This document shows, piece by piece, positions 35,746 to 46,769 of a stretch of 64,000 bases of DNA (its first letter is position 1; every line of letters starts with the position of its first letter). The stretch covers positions 253,238,994 through 253,302,993 of the forward strand of contig NC_073746.1 in assembly GCF_029784135.1 (NCBI RefSeq), read 5' to 3'. The position numbers were made by a program, and so were the translations under genes. Source of the DNA: Toxorhynchites rutilus septentrionalis. Lineage: Eukaryota > Arthropoda > Insecta > Diptera > Culicidae. The notes beneath the pieces were generated by a model. The model was not told where the DNA came from and ran no database searches. It was given only the letters and a program-made list of their open reading frames with translations.

Positions 35746-35873
35746 TTCGGTTCGGTGGCAACAACTAGTTTCAGCGAGTGGCAAACGCAATCGCAAAACG
35801 GCAGCAGGTAGAAGTAGGAAAAAGTTTGTTTATACAGACTGCTTTGGTGACAAAACCAGCCACCGTAAAACAC

Positions 35874-35910
35874 GGCGCTTTTCAGGGCCATTAAACCTTT
35901 CAAAGAAGGG
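35874..35910 (+). terminator. Histone mRNA 3' stem-loop and downstream element
   Basis: GGCGCTTTTCAGGGCC (35874-35889) fits the histone stem-loop pattern (6-bp stem, TTTC loop) with one mismatched pair. CAAAGAAGGG follows about 12 bases later (about 35901-35910), resembling the purine-rich histone downstream element bound by U7 snRNA. It lies downstream of H2A pseudogene 2 and shows that whole replication-type histone gene units were captured. Confidence 0.75.
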
Positions 35911-36890
35911 TTATTAAAAGTTTTTCACAATACCAATGCATTCTAAAGTGACATAATATGACATATAATATAAACTGATTTATTTTGTTTATGCTTGTTC
36001 TTGAACTTATTGGTGGTTGGGGTCTTTTAAATTGATCATTCAGTTTTCACAAACCCATGCATGGTTTCCGAATTGAAAGTGGCTTCAAATTACAACACAT
36101 TGTATGCAGGATGGCATTAACGAATTCTCTCGGTAGCAAGAGCTGCTTTCTTTGGTTGATAACTGATGTTGAAAATTGACTGACGTTACATCTGCATTGT
36201 ATAGAAAATTAACTAAGGAGCAACATGATGAGCTATGTATTTCCTGCTGCTCTGTTCTTATTTCAAAGGACTTTAATCCGAAGGTCATCCGTCCCTGTAT
36301 TTACTGTTGTTTTTTCAGAATGCTTATAGTTCGTTTTTTCTCGACAGATCGTAGAGTTCGTCTCCAAAACCTCAATTCTTTTTTATTTTTATTTACTTTG
36401 TTTGCGGAGACTACAAATCTTACAATTCATTCGTCTCCGAAACACGGAAACAGTTTAAGGTACGGTAATGTGCTCAATAGTGAAATATATGATAGTGAAT
36501 GAGCTGATGACCACCTATGCATCCCCTATCACAGCCATCATTTTGATTGTACGATATGTGCATACGCCGAAAGATGCCCGGCGTTGAACATTTAATAAGT
36601 ACAAAGCCTTCGGAAAAAAATCAAGAATCAACTATAAGACAGTGAGAAAAAATAGAGAAAGTTTGTAAAACAAAAACGCAAAAAACACAACACCAAAGGT
36701 TCTTTTCAGAACCCCCAACATGTTCATAAAGAGTAAACAGTAAACTAATCCATTTTTCAGGTAGATAGGTAGGTATTCACGTAGGAGAAGAAAATAAAAC
36801 AATATATTTAAAATATATATTTAGCAAAAGCTGTCCCCTTTGTATAGTCCTACGTCACTCCGGTTATGTCCCCGACATTACCCACCCGTC
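35911..36890. other. Right part of the H2A-carrying insertion
   Basis: AT-rich DNA without recognised gene. The open frame at 36176-36502 has no conserved features. The end carries the inverted subterminal TAGTCCTACGTCA and terminal CGTC. Confidence 0.4.
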
Positions 36891-37305
36891 TTTTTTGCCG
36901 AGACCAAACTTTCAACTAAATATAAAATAAACAAATAGCGTCCGTATGACAAAATGTTCTGAGTACGTATATCGTCAAAAATGTCAAACTTTAAGATGGA
37001 ACCGTCAGTTGGACTCACATGACATCAGTGTTGCCAATTCTCGAAATATAAATAGTGACCCTCGTAATATACCTTCAGATACAATTTTTGTAAGGAATTA
37101 TTTTATTACATGAAGAAAACAAGGTTTTCCATAATACTAATTTGACACGAAGAAGCTAATTTTCATTCATAATTACTACTTGAATGGTTCATCCTGTCTG
37201 AAAACCGATGATCATCTTTGACACTTCTCTAACTCTTAAAACGTAGTTCAGTTGCGTGCAGCTCATTTCGTTTTCACCGTGAGGTGTGTACGGGAATAAG
37301 GCCCA

Positions 37306-38985
37306 TTGGTCAAGAATGTCGTAACTTTTCATTAAAAACGGATGGTGCCTGGTACCTCGAATCAACGGCTTAAGATGTAGATTGATTCATTGATAACCAA
37401 CCGTGTATGAAGTCTTCATATCATCGCGTTAAATTTCCTTCCACAAATTATGTAAAACTACCCTCGACAACCGAACGTCAAAGAGGCAGTAATGTGGCTG
37501 ATGCCAATCAGAACCCTTGATCCACAGTACTAGCATCATTTTCTTGTGATTTATCCTTCAGTTATTACTACATCAGAACAAGTAGAAGATTTTAATATAA
37601 ACATAGGGCTCTTAAGCAATATATTCATATCATGCCTTCGAAGAAAAAATTGTGTTATAAAAGTGTAATTACAATTTGCTTACGGTTTATTAGATGTTTT
37701 TTTAAGGTTCTGTCTCTGGAGATGTCAAAATGTTAATTTGATTTGATGCTACGTATTTATTTCATTAAACTACTACAACCGTTGGATACAAATTCATATT
37801 TAAATATGCTGTTTGCATATGAAGTAACGAAATGTTCACCTGTAGTAGATGTGTTAAAACCAAGTTATTTGATAGCTTTCCAATTTCAGTACATAAAACT
37901 GGTGATCAATCTAGAATTTATCTCCGAGATGAAGATAGTTTCAATGTTAATGCTGTATAACTTGTAATAAAGTATTGTGCATTGTTTGTTCTGTTGCATT
38001 TTTTAATGTTTATTTACATAGTTGCATTATTTTCCAATCAACCACCCTAACAGAAATATTGAAAGATTGGAACATGATGCAATAATTAAAAAATTGATTG
38101 AAAATAAAACTCCGATCACTCCGATGTATATGTTTCTAAGAGACGAATGAACTCCCAGAGTTTCAAGTCTCTTCAATTCGAAACCTGAACCTGTATATGT
38201 ATATGTAACTACAACGTGAAATTCATTAGTTTATGAGTTCATTCCGTATGTTCTTTCTGATTGTTGTCAATACTACGTGAAAAGTTCGATGGATCAAAAT
38301 CACGTATGTGACAAGTGACATCAACGTGTAATTTTTTTTGAGTAGATATATAACTCTCCATCTCGGGTTGTAAGATGGGGAGATTTTTAACATAAACAAA
38401 ATCTGTGACGTCACAGATTTCGATTTTGTTATACCACTTTCCTTAAAATAATCCACTACATAAGAAAAGTATTGTTATTTAAGGTAAAAATAATGGGATA
38501 AAAATGAACGAACTATAATTTAAAAAAAAAATATCATAGCATTTAAAATCACAGGAGCCCAGCTGACATTTTATCAGAAACTTAAATTGGGGTGGGGTTG
38601 AGGTGTTCTAATCTTATTTACAAGTTAATTTTACTTCTCGTAAAATGTTAAGTTTTTATGATTCTCAATGCTAGAATTATATTATTTGAACTTTTATTCT
38701 CATTGAAACAGCCAAAAGAAATCCACAAATAATAGATATTATAAAACTAATTCTGAAATAAGAAGAAATCAAAGAAAAAATAAAACATTTAAGTTTGTGA
38801 CACGTTCAGTTTTTTTTCAAATAATGAATGTAATGCAAAAAATATTTTCGGCAAATATGTAATTAGTTTTTGTATATCCTTTTTCAACGTTATTTGTTTA
38901 CTTATTCAATTTTGTACCATTCGAGTAACTGATGGTATGCCTGATATGTGAACTTCCTATCTTCCTGGCTAAAGTTTGATACAAC
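37306..38985. other. Intergenic AT-rich DNA
   Basis: No gene recognised. Contains a hairpin AGAGACGAATGAACTCCCAG ... GTTTCAAGTCTCT at 38138-38173, related to the tail of the SINE-like insertion at 34543-34757 and probably a remnant of the same family. Confidence 0.4.
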
Positions 38986-39471
38986 CAGGGATGCAATGTT
39001 TGAAGATATGTTTTCAGTTTGAAGACATTTGACTTACTGTGAAGACATTTTGAAGACATTATGAAATAAGCGAAGACATTTCAGTATGATAGCGTATGTG
39101 AATTTTGCGGGATATTATTTCCATAAAATTCTATCCATTGGCCGAAATATTATCAAAATAAGTAGGGCTTTTGTCAGAGTGTCATTCGCTCTCTCGTAAT
39201 ATTCACTCAATCAACCGTATATCAAACCATTTATCATTCCTAAACTCATAGAATTTAGATCGCAGTTGCGGAATATATTCTTCGTTCACATTTATTGTTA
39301 TTTGAAATGTGCTATATAAGAATGCCAGATCTAATAAACATTGAATAAGCTATCAAACTTGGTTCAAAAGCAAGTTATGAATTTGAATTTTCTTCGACAT
39401 GATTGTGAAGACATTTGAAGACATTTTTTCGTACCATGTGAAGAAAACGTAAACGATCGGTGAGACATCTG
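38986..39471 (-). mobile_element. hAT-type MITE, second copy
   Basis: Reverse-oriented relative of 9591-10762 with ends CAGGGATGCAATGTTTGAAG and CAGATGTCTCACC. The shared interior includes many GAAGACATT motifs and, on the minus strand, CACATGGTAC, TTATTCAATGTTTATTAG and GATTGAGTGAATAT. It lacks the about 700-bp insert found in the other copy. A matching 8-bp duplication is not evident. Confidence 0.65.
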
Positions 39472-39810
39472 GATTCTGTTTTTGAACTAAGAAAATGATG
39501 ATAAGGTAACCTAAAACTCAAAAACAAATCACGAATATTTTACTTCCGGTATTTCGAAGGTAATTTTCACATGCAGGAACCATGCATTTTTCAAGTTGTT
39601 TTTGATTGTTCTGTCGAATTTCCTTTTTTGATTCAACCATTGTCAACATTTATACAATTTTCACTACTGAAAGAGGTAAGAAAATGACATGTTATATATA
39701 AAATTGCGCAGAATTAAATTTCTTCCAAACTCATCGCAATCAAATAATCTTTTATGACTATAAAATTGTGATTTATGGAATGAACTACAAACCTTCCATA
39801 AACTCACATT
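39472..39810. other. Left flank of LTR element E1
   Basis: AT-rich, nothing recognised. It directly precedes the E1 3' LTR. Confidence 0.4.
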
Positions 39811-40556
39811 TTTCCTATTTTTGGGGGTTCCACCTGGGACCCATTTACTATTTGGTCACTTTTCTTTCCACTATTGAAAAACACTTCTCTTTTGTTTCTA
39901 TAGAATAACACTTCCGTTTATTTAAGTAGGAAAAGGACTTAGCCCTTTATTAGTTAAAAACTCCACGCGACCGTTCGCGCGAAGTGTGTCTCTAGAACTA
40001 ACTTAATAATAAACATGAAAGTCTTAAGGTAACCGTTTTTCCAATAATTGGGTAGAGTTCTTTAATTTGTTGGGAGGAGCCAAGGCATAGAGAAATAGCC
40101 AATCAATCGAATGCAGTGTTCGATGTGATTGGGGTCAAGAATAAAAAATGTTTACTGCGCGTAAGCGCGCATATCGCCTAGTGCATATCGATTTCATGGG
40201 AAATCGTAAAGTGTTACGACTTTGTAAACTGTCGCATATTTCATCGGAACAGAACTAGGTCTGTTTTGGTTTTAAGTTTATCGCCATCAACTGCGCGCGA
40301 TATGATGTAAGAATGCATTCATACCGCTAGCGCATGTGGCTAGTTTTTATGGGTGATGGATATTTGTGGGAGAAAAGTAATTAACGAAGTTATGCAGTTA
40401 TGCTTGTGGGAATGGTAAACATTGAAGTGCTTGCGCATGAGTCATTTGTTAGAAAACAATTAACTGCTTATGGGAATGAGTTGACAATGGAATTTGGTAT
40501 GGGATTTAGAATGGGTTTTGAAATGGGTTAGGAATCGGATTTGAAATCATGCTACA
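39811..40556 (-). repeat. E1 3' LTR
   Basis: Minus-strand reading starts TGTAGCATGATTTCAAATCC (from 40556) directly after the polypurine tract and ends at 39811 with AAAAATAGGAAA. It matches 46789-47531 except for four substitutions. Confidence 0.93.
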
Positions 40557-40577
40557 CCATCCCTCTATAGGAGAATG
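40557..40577 (-). promoter_or_regulatory. E1 polypurine tract
   Basis: On the minus strand TCCTATAGAGGGATGG immediately precedes the 3' LTR start TGTAGC, the expected position for the plus-strand primer of reverse transcription. Confidence 0.8.
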
Positions 40578-40771
40578 ATGTAATGCAATGAAATCATTCA
40601 TGGTATTCAGGTAAATTCATGGTAAATAATTATTCCTTGGCTTCTCTCAACATTACAAAATGTTTGCTTACTACTAAAGGTATATAGTTTTTGAAGTAAA
40701 CAATGTATTCAAAATGAGAAAGTTTCTGTTGAATATATTTTGGAATGAAATACAAATAAAAAGAATTTTGT

Positions 40772-42152
40772 TTAGATTTTTATTACTCTATTTTTGTGTA
40801 CTACTGCTGTATGGTTTGTTCTGGGGTTTAAAATTTTACAGTTTGGATCTAATAATTCTTGAACTATATATGGTCCATCGTAGAAAGGATCTAATTTTCT
40901 TCTGTTTTCTACTTTCAGATAAACGTTGTCATTAATATTTAAATGAATTGGGTTACTATTGTTTTCTGAGTTGCTTGCTCTTTGAATTTTCTGCTTAATT
41001 AACTTGTCTTTTGCTATTTCGTTAGATCGTTGTATTTTAAATTTTAATTCTTTACTATATTGTTCAAAATTATATATTGGCTTTTTCGAATAATTCATGT
41101 GGTAGTTTAGCTTTATTTCCAAAAATAAGTTCATGAGGGGTAAATCCATGATCTGAATGTGGGGTTGTATTATAATTGAAAGAATAGAATTTTAACCATT
41201 CGTCCCAATCAGTTTGATGTTCGTTAACGAAAGATCTCAGGTATTCATTTAAACACCTGTGATTTCTCTCCAACGATCCTATCGTCTGAGGGTGATAAGC
41301 TGTACTAAATTTTTGTTCGACTTTAAGCATTTTACAGATCTGCTCAAAGACTTCATTATTGTATTCAGTTCCTTGATCAGAGCGTAAAATTAAAAATGTT
41401 CCGTAAGTTAAAATAAAATTGTCTACTAACGCCTTAGCAATTACGTTAGCTTCTTTTGTGGGTACCGGAATCAATACGACATATTTTGTCAAATCGCATT
41501 GAATACTAACTGCATATCTATTGTTGTTGTGACTTCTAGGCAAAGGTCCAACAGTGTCTATGGAAATAACTTCGAATGGGTAGGATGACGTTGTTGTTAC
41601 CACTTGTTTTTCCTTGGTATACTTTATGATTTTGTTTCGTTTGCATAATTCACAGGCCTTAATGAATTCTGCAATCGATCTTTTCATATTGCTCCAATTG
41701 TACATTTCTCTTACTTGAAGGTATAATCTATGTTGACCAATATGTCCTCCAGTAGGGGTATTATGATAGTTGTATAATATTTTTTGAATATTTTTTGCTA
41801 ATATTTTAAAGTTTTCAATTGATATCATTTTAAAAATTTCATCTTTAGTTGACAGCGCTAATTTCCTTTGGTTCATTTTAATCATTGATTCTTCGACTTT
41901 TAGAAGTGCAGATTCTAATGTCTGACTTCCATTGAAAATTTGTTGCTGCACTAGCGCAAGAATTTTATTATTTTTCTTCAATATAAATTTCATTTCATTT
42001 TTGTCAACTTTTGTTTCAAGTTTGATTAATTTGTTGGTTTCTGATGGGTTGTTTGTCATGTACGTAGAGAAGTGATCAAGTTCTCTTGGTACAGAAATCT
42101 CTTTATCAGATGATGTTCCTATACTATCGTCGTTTTTTATGTTACGAGTCAT
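40772..42152 (-). pseudogene. E1 integrase region (broken)
   Basis: The frame 42152-41070 contains an H-H-C-C finger (HNTPTGGHIGQHRLY ... ACELCKRN) and the catalytic core (SIDTVGPLPRS, RSDQGTEYNN and a downstream E in GSLERNHRCLNEY). The C-terminal part, with a GPY-type module (YDGPYIVQELLDPN), continues in another frame (41149-40772) after a frameshift near 41080-41140. A further frame break separates it from RNase H near 42160-42190. The DDE residues are present, but the protein cannot be made as one chain. Confidence 0.9.
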
Positions 42153-42187
42153 TGCTCTCGTGCTTACTCCTAATATGTTTAATTTCT

Positions 42188-43399
42188 TTAGTTCGTTATT
42201 ATTCTTGACAAAGCATCGGCTCCTACGTTAGATTTTCCTGATATATATTCAATTGTAAAATCATATTCTTCTAAATCAAGACGCATTCTGGTTAATTTTG
42301 ACGTTGGGTTTTTCATTCCGAACAGATAAACCAATGGTCTATGATCTGTTCGCACTAAAAATTTTCTACCGTATAGGTAAGGTTTGAAATAATTTATAGC
42401 CCAATGTATAGCTGTTAATTCCTTCAGAATAACTGGTTTATTTTTCTCGCCGGGGGTAAAAGTTTTACTTGCAAATGCTATTGGTAAATTTCCGTTTGGT
42501 GTTTGTTGTGACAATACAGCTCCACAACCTATGTCTGAAGCATCTGTTGTTAATATAAATTGCTTCGTAAAATCTGGATATTGGAGTAATCTAGGTGACA
42601 TTAATGAATTTCGTAATATGTTAAATGCATTTTGGCAATTATCTGTCCAAATAAATTTTGAATCCTTTTTCAGAAGTTGGTTAAGAGGATTTGCAATCAA
42701 TGCAAAATTTGGTACAAATTTTCGATAATAATTACAAAATGCAACGAATCTTCTAACTTCATCTGCATTTTTTGGAATTGGATAATTTTGAATTGCTGAG
42801 AATTTAGTATCATCCGGTAACATGCCATATTCTGTTATTTTATGACCTAGGAAGGTAACTTCTGTGCTAAAGAATTTGCATTTTTGAGCGTTGAGCTTCA
42901 AATTATAAAATCTTAATCGTTCAAAAACTTGAGTCAAATTTGAAATGTGATGATTAACTGAACATCCCGTGACGATAATGTCGTCGATATAAATGAAAGA
43001 TATTTCTGGAGTTAAACCGGCCATTGCTATGGTCATCATGCGTTGAAAACTGTTTGGACTTATATTTAATCCAAACGGTAATCTCGTAAATTGATAATGT
43101 CCGTTTTGTGTTGAAAATGCTGTAAATTTTCTAGACTCAGTATCCAAAGGTATTTGATGAAATCCTGACATGAGATCTAAAGTTGAAAAATATTTTGCTC
43201 TTCCAAGTTGGTCTAAAATATCATCAATTCTTGGTAGAGGAAATTTGTCTGCTAAAATTTTCTTGTTTAATTGTCTGAAGTCGACAACTAAACGCCATTT
43301 CTTGTCATTATCACAAGATTTTTTTGGTACTAAAAGAATTAATGAATTATATGGTGAAACCGAGGGTTCGATTATATAACTCTCTAACATTTTATTCAC
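42188..43399 (-). pseudogene. E1 reverse transcriptase and RNase H region
   Basis: The 403-codon frame has RT motifs WRLVVDFRQLNKK, TLDLMSGFHQIPL and FIYIDDIIV (active-site YIDD), then the tether and RNase H (TTDASDIGCGAVLSQ, TAIHWAINYFKPYLYGRKF, TDHRPLVYL). It is cut off from the protease frame upstream by an apparent 8-bp tandem duplication (ATAAATAGATAAATAG near 43405-43425), and from integrase downstream by a frameshift. Confidence 0.92.
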
Positions 43400-43702
43400 C
43401 TGTCTATTTATCTATTTATTTCATTATGTTGAGCATGAATTGTCTTGTAATTAGGAATATATACTGGAACTTTGTCGTTCAGAACGATATTCTGCGAATA
43501 GAAATTGTTTTGGGTCACTTCCTCTTCCGGAAGACAAAATATATCTTGATATCTACTAATTAAATTTTTAAACTTGTCTTTAGCATATATGGGAATTTTT
43601 CCTGTATCAATGGTTTTGATAATTTCATCGAATCTATTACTATTAAATTTTTTGTTATTACTATTAAGTATTGAGTAATTATTTAAAATACTTAAAGTAG
43701 GT

Positions 43703-44341
43703 TTAAATTCTGAATAGTGAGTGTATATACAAAGGTTTGCTTGTTGTATTTACAAATTTTACATAGGGTTTTGCTGGTGAAATTATAGTATTTCCACAGA
43801 AAACTCCTGGATAAATTTCTTCTGAATGAACTACCATATCTTCTATAATATTCAAATACGGTATCCTTCTAACTACTTCACTTCGGCTTGGTAACATGAA
43901 GCCTTCTTTTAAATTATCTTCAATTGGTATTGAAATTTGTACATTAGCTATATTAAAGGTAAGTAGCCAATGTTCGTAATCTATTGAGCACTTATAATTT
44001 GTTAAAAAATCTCGTCCTAGTATACCGTCTGCTTGTATTGGTAAGTCTGCGGTAACTAGATGAAAATCATGATTTAAAGTTAAAGTATTATTAAAACACA
44101 TAGCTGTAGTTGTTATTCCTATAGTTTCTACGCTATTTTCCGTAATTCCGGTTAATTTTATTTTATTATTAATATTTACAAGTTGATTTGGGAGAATATT
44201 TCGTGCTTTAAACAACGAAATATCTGCACCGGTGTCTATGATCAGATTGCATACTTTGTTTCCAGTCATGTGCACTTTGACCTGAATAAAGTTTGATGCA
44301 TTTAAATTTATTGTCAAAATCGGTGAGCCTGACCGTAACAA
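43703..44341 (-). pseudogene. E1 aspartic protease region
   Basis: The 212-residue frame carries LIIDTGADISLF, the active site of retropepsins, and ADGILGRDFL further on, as in Ty3/gypsy proteases. It ends prematurely at 43703. The linker to RT (about 43400-43700) is readable only in a shifted frame. Confidence 0.9.
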
Positions 44342-44373
44342 TTGCCCAGTTAGTCGACATCTGTGCTCAATTG

Positions 44374-45891
44374 TTACTGGTTGGCTAAAAAATAATCGGG
44401 ATTGTAATTTCCTGATTGTGTCGGTTGATTGTTATGGTTATTTGTATTATTGTTGTTGAACGGTATCAAAGCTTGGCAATTATTATCTGATTCGTTCTGT
44501 GGATAAAATCGATTATTGCTTGTATGATTATTCAGTCGAGGAATGTCATGCTGATTAGCAACGTACATTCTTGTTGGAATGCTGTTTCTATTGAAAGTTC
44601 CGTTAGGGTTTCTATTAATATTTTGGTTGAAATTTCTTTGAGAAGGGTATTGTTGTGAGCCTTGGTTGAAATTTATACTAACGGGATATTGTTGCCAATT
44701 ACGATTGAAGTTTCTGTTGTTATTTGGATATCTATTCTGATATCTGCCTTGAAAATAATTTCTCTGGTTAAATCTGTCGTTCATCATCGAATTTCTATGG
44801 CTAGAATTGCGATTTATATATTTGTTATTATTCTGACCATAATTGTTCGGTTGACTGTTTTTAGTCGAATGCAGTACTACTGCATTTGTGTCTCTATTTT
44901 CCGTTTTCTCATTCTCCACCATGACATTGATGGCTTCTTGGAGATTATTAAATTTACCAATCTTCAGCATCATTTTTGTTTCCTTATTTGATGTTTCATT
45001 TATAAGGGTCTGAATGGCTGTCTCTTGAGACTTTTTCTTAGCCACATTGTCAGGAATTTGTTCTCTAATATAAGTGTCTTTCAATTTATCTGTTAGAACC
45101 TCGAGTTGTTTTGTAAAATTCTCGATTTCATTAACAGATTTCAATTTCAAATTTTTCAGATTAGCTACTGCTAGATCAGAAGTCCATTTTTCTTCACAAT
45201 TTGATTTTATTCGCGTTGTGATTTCGTCATAATCAGTTGGGGTGGCGGAGAATAAATTTCTCGCTTTACCACTCAATTTCGTCAAGATTATTTGAATAGC
45301 TGCAGCCTTATTTTCCTCTGGTACTATTGTACTAGTCAGATTAACTGCATCTATAAAACATCTTACTCCACCTGGACTTCCATCATAGGTGGGTATTAGT
45401 GTTGCCAATTCAGCAGCTGTTTTAATGCTTAATGCCATTTTGCTTGGTTTACATGTTTTAAAATACCAAATTAAAATTTTTACTAGTATTTTTAATTTGA
45501 TTCTCTTTTTAATCAAATTAATTTCGCTTTTTACTCTTAATAATGAGTCTTCAGTGTTTAATTTAAAAGGGTGTAACGAACAACTGGATTTTCCATATGT
45601 TTCCGGTTCACTATCGTATTCCCTTTGTATTACTTCTGATTCATCTAAAATCTTTATGGCTTTCTGGTATATTTGCTGCAGTGCCCCATAAGTTTCAACT
45701 TCATCATTCCAAACTGATGCTCCAAGTCGATATTCAAACGATTTTAATACAGTTCTATATTTGGCTATATTTTCTTGCAATTGTTGCCTTTTAGATTCTA
45801 TATTATGCAATGTTCGTGGTCTGTTTTTATTTTTATTTAAATTCTGGTATTCCTTTTTAAGATATGATTCAATTTCCTTCAGTTGGTCCAT
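44374..45891 (-). CDS. E1 Gag
   Basis: An intact 505-residue frame. The N-terminal part is Lys-rich and coiled-coil-like. The capsid-like middle includes IPTYDGSPGGVRCFIDAV and AIQIILTKLSGKARNLF. The C-terminal third is an Asn/Arg/Gln/Tyr-rich tail (many RN, NN and QQYP units) in place of CCHC knuckles. In these elements Gag forms the virus-like particle and packages the RNA. Protease begins 33 bp after the stop, in the order gag-pro. Confidence 0.88.
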   Translation of the reverse strand: MDQLKEIESYLKKEYQNLNKNKNRPRTLHNIESKRQQLQENIAKYRTVLKSFEYRLGASVWNDEVETYGALQQIYQKAIKILDESEVIQREYDSEPETYGKSSCSLHPFKLNTEDSLLRVKSEINLIKKRIKLKILVKILIWYFKTCKPSKMALSIKTAAELATLIPTYDGSPGGVRCFIDAVNLTSTIVPEENKAAAIQIILTKLSGKARNLFSATPTDYDEITTRIKSNCEEKWTSDLAVANLKNLKLKSVNEIENFTKQLEVLTDKLKDTYIREQIPDNVAKKKSQETAIQTLINETSNKETKMMLKIGKFNNLQEAINVMVENEKTENRDTNAVVLHSTKNSQPNNYGQNNNKYINRNSSHRNSMMNDRFNQRNYFQGRYQNRYPNNNRNFNRNWQQYPVSINFNQGSQQYPSQRNFNQNINRNPNGTFNRNSIPTRMYVANQHDIPRLNNHTSNNRFYPQNESDNNCQALIPFNNNNTNNHNNQPTQSGNYNPDYFLANQ

Positions 45892-46026
45892 TTAACACAC
45901 AATTCCAACAAATTTCATTATACGACTCCAACACAACTCATTATATATTTACTTCGTATAGTATTTGTTCTTTCATAATAATAAAATACAAGATATTGCG
46001 ATTATAATGCCTTTTCTGTTTATTAA

Positions 46027-46302
46027 CTAGTATTTCTTTTGATTCTTATTTTGTTTGTTAGCTAATCTCTGCTTTCTTCTTTCCTTTTGCCCTGGGAGTT
46101 TTAACCAAGTGATTGGATCATCTCCAGGTAATTCATCGATTCTATCTAGTACATCTTCCCATGTATTAGGATTATTGCAGTGTTCAAATACTTGATTATC
46201 GGGTTCACTGACCGCTACTCTCGCTTTCGTACGATCCATTGATATTTTATGCTCTGATTTTTGTTTAATTGAATGCATATTCACTTCACGTTGCATACAC
46301 AC
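46027..46302 (-). CDS. Small frame upstream of E1 gag
   Basis: 91 codons. The middle is acidic (WEDVLDRIDELPGDDPITWL) and the end strongly basic (KERRKQRLANKQNKNQKK). No family recognised. Its position matches the small frame upstream of gag in E2, but the sequences differ. Function unknown; it could be a chance frame. Confidence 0.35.
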   Translation of the reverse strand: MCMQREVNMHSIKQKSEHKISMDRTKARVAVSEPDNQVFEHCNNPNTWEDVLDRIDELPGDDPITWLKLPGQKERRKQRLANKQNKNQKKY

Positions 46303-46444
46303 AAAGACTCACGCATCTTGGCGATTTTCTTGTCAGTTGTTGTTTTTTTTGTTTTTAAATCACTGCTATTGTCTTTCATTCACTTTTCTTCGGTCTTCAA
46401 CGCAATTCACTTCGTGCGTCATATGTGTTCTTTAACCTGTCAGC

Positions 46445-46679
46445 TTTCAACTATTCGGTTAGCGAATTAGCGCACTTGTAGATCAGCGTCTATCACTCAC
46501 TTTGTTTCATATCTACTTGCTTAGACTTAGACTTTCAACTATTCGGTTAGCGAATTAGAGCACTTGTAGATCAGCGTCTATCACTCACTTTGTTCCATAT
46601 CTACTTGCTTAGACTTAGACTTTCAGCTATTCGGTTAGCGAATTAGCGCACTTGTTGATCAGCGTCTATCACTCACTTT
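46445..46679. repeat. 88-bp tandem repeat in the E1 leader
   Basis: Units start at 46445, 46533 and 46621 (exact 88-bp period), each beginning TTTCA(A/G)CTATTCGGTTAG and carrying ATCAGCGTCTATCACTCACT. The third unit is partial. Only a few substitutions separate the units. Confidence 0.95.
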
Positions 46680-46769
46680 TAATTTTTCAAAAAATTTTGT
46701 TTCATCATTCAATGTATCACGACACCACAGTTCACGTCTACCCGTGTGGATTTGGCTGATTGCTTTGCT

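Larger units (their letters stand above)
34103..36890 (+). mobile_element. 2.8-kb insertion carrying two decayed histone H2A gene copies
   Basis: Comparison with mariner copy A defines the insertion exactly: the T-run of seven in copy A is split into five T before 34103 and six T after 36890, implying a 4-bp TTTT duplication. The ends are GACG and CGTC. A subterminal GACGTAGGACTA near the left end is repeated inverted (TAGTCCTACGTC, 36845-36856) near the right end, both close to CCGG. Inside are an H2A promoter-like region, a SINE-like insertion, two H2A pseudogenes, a histone 3' stem-loop and internal repeats around GCAAACGCAATCGCAAAACG (35120, 35780, a diverged third at 35257). No transposase gene is seen. 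That this is a non-autonomous transposon that captured histone DNA is inference. Confidence 0.7.
33542..37064 (-). mobile_element. Internally deleted mariner (copy B), split by the H2A-carrying insertion
   Basis: TA target duplications flank both ends (33540-33541, 37065-37066). The TIRs are CGAGGGTCACTATTTATATT and its complement. On the minus strand the transposase start MELNREHFRATIFYDFRRGL is at 34098, runs about 88 codons to EMIKQDRHV, and then the sequence resembles only the transposase C-terminus (MQKCIDHRGEYFEKQ near 33620-33660). The catalytic middle is deleted. The 34103-36890 insertion lies in a T-run just upstream of the ATG; the equivalent uninterrupted T-run is seen in copy A at 32448. 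Confidence 0.85.
33416..37305. mobile_element. Outer TIR element interrupted by a mariner
   Basis: The left end (TGGGTCTTATTCCCATATTC, 33417 onward) and the reverse complement of the right end (TGGGCCTTATTCCCGTACAC, ending 37305) are about 45-bp inverted repeats that both run into CTTCACGG or CTCACGG and GTGAAAACGAAATG. Removing the mariner at 33542-37064 leaves an element of roughly 370 bp with no coding capacity. Ends starting GGG(C/T)CTTATTC resemble PIF/Harbinger-type MITEs, but the 3-bp target duplication is not certain. Confidence 0.65.

Noticed and set aside
46445..46679. CRISPR array
   Set aside because: The 88-bp units are contiguous with no spacers and lie in a retrotransposon leader of a eukaryote.
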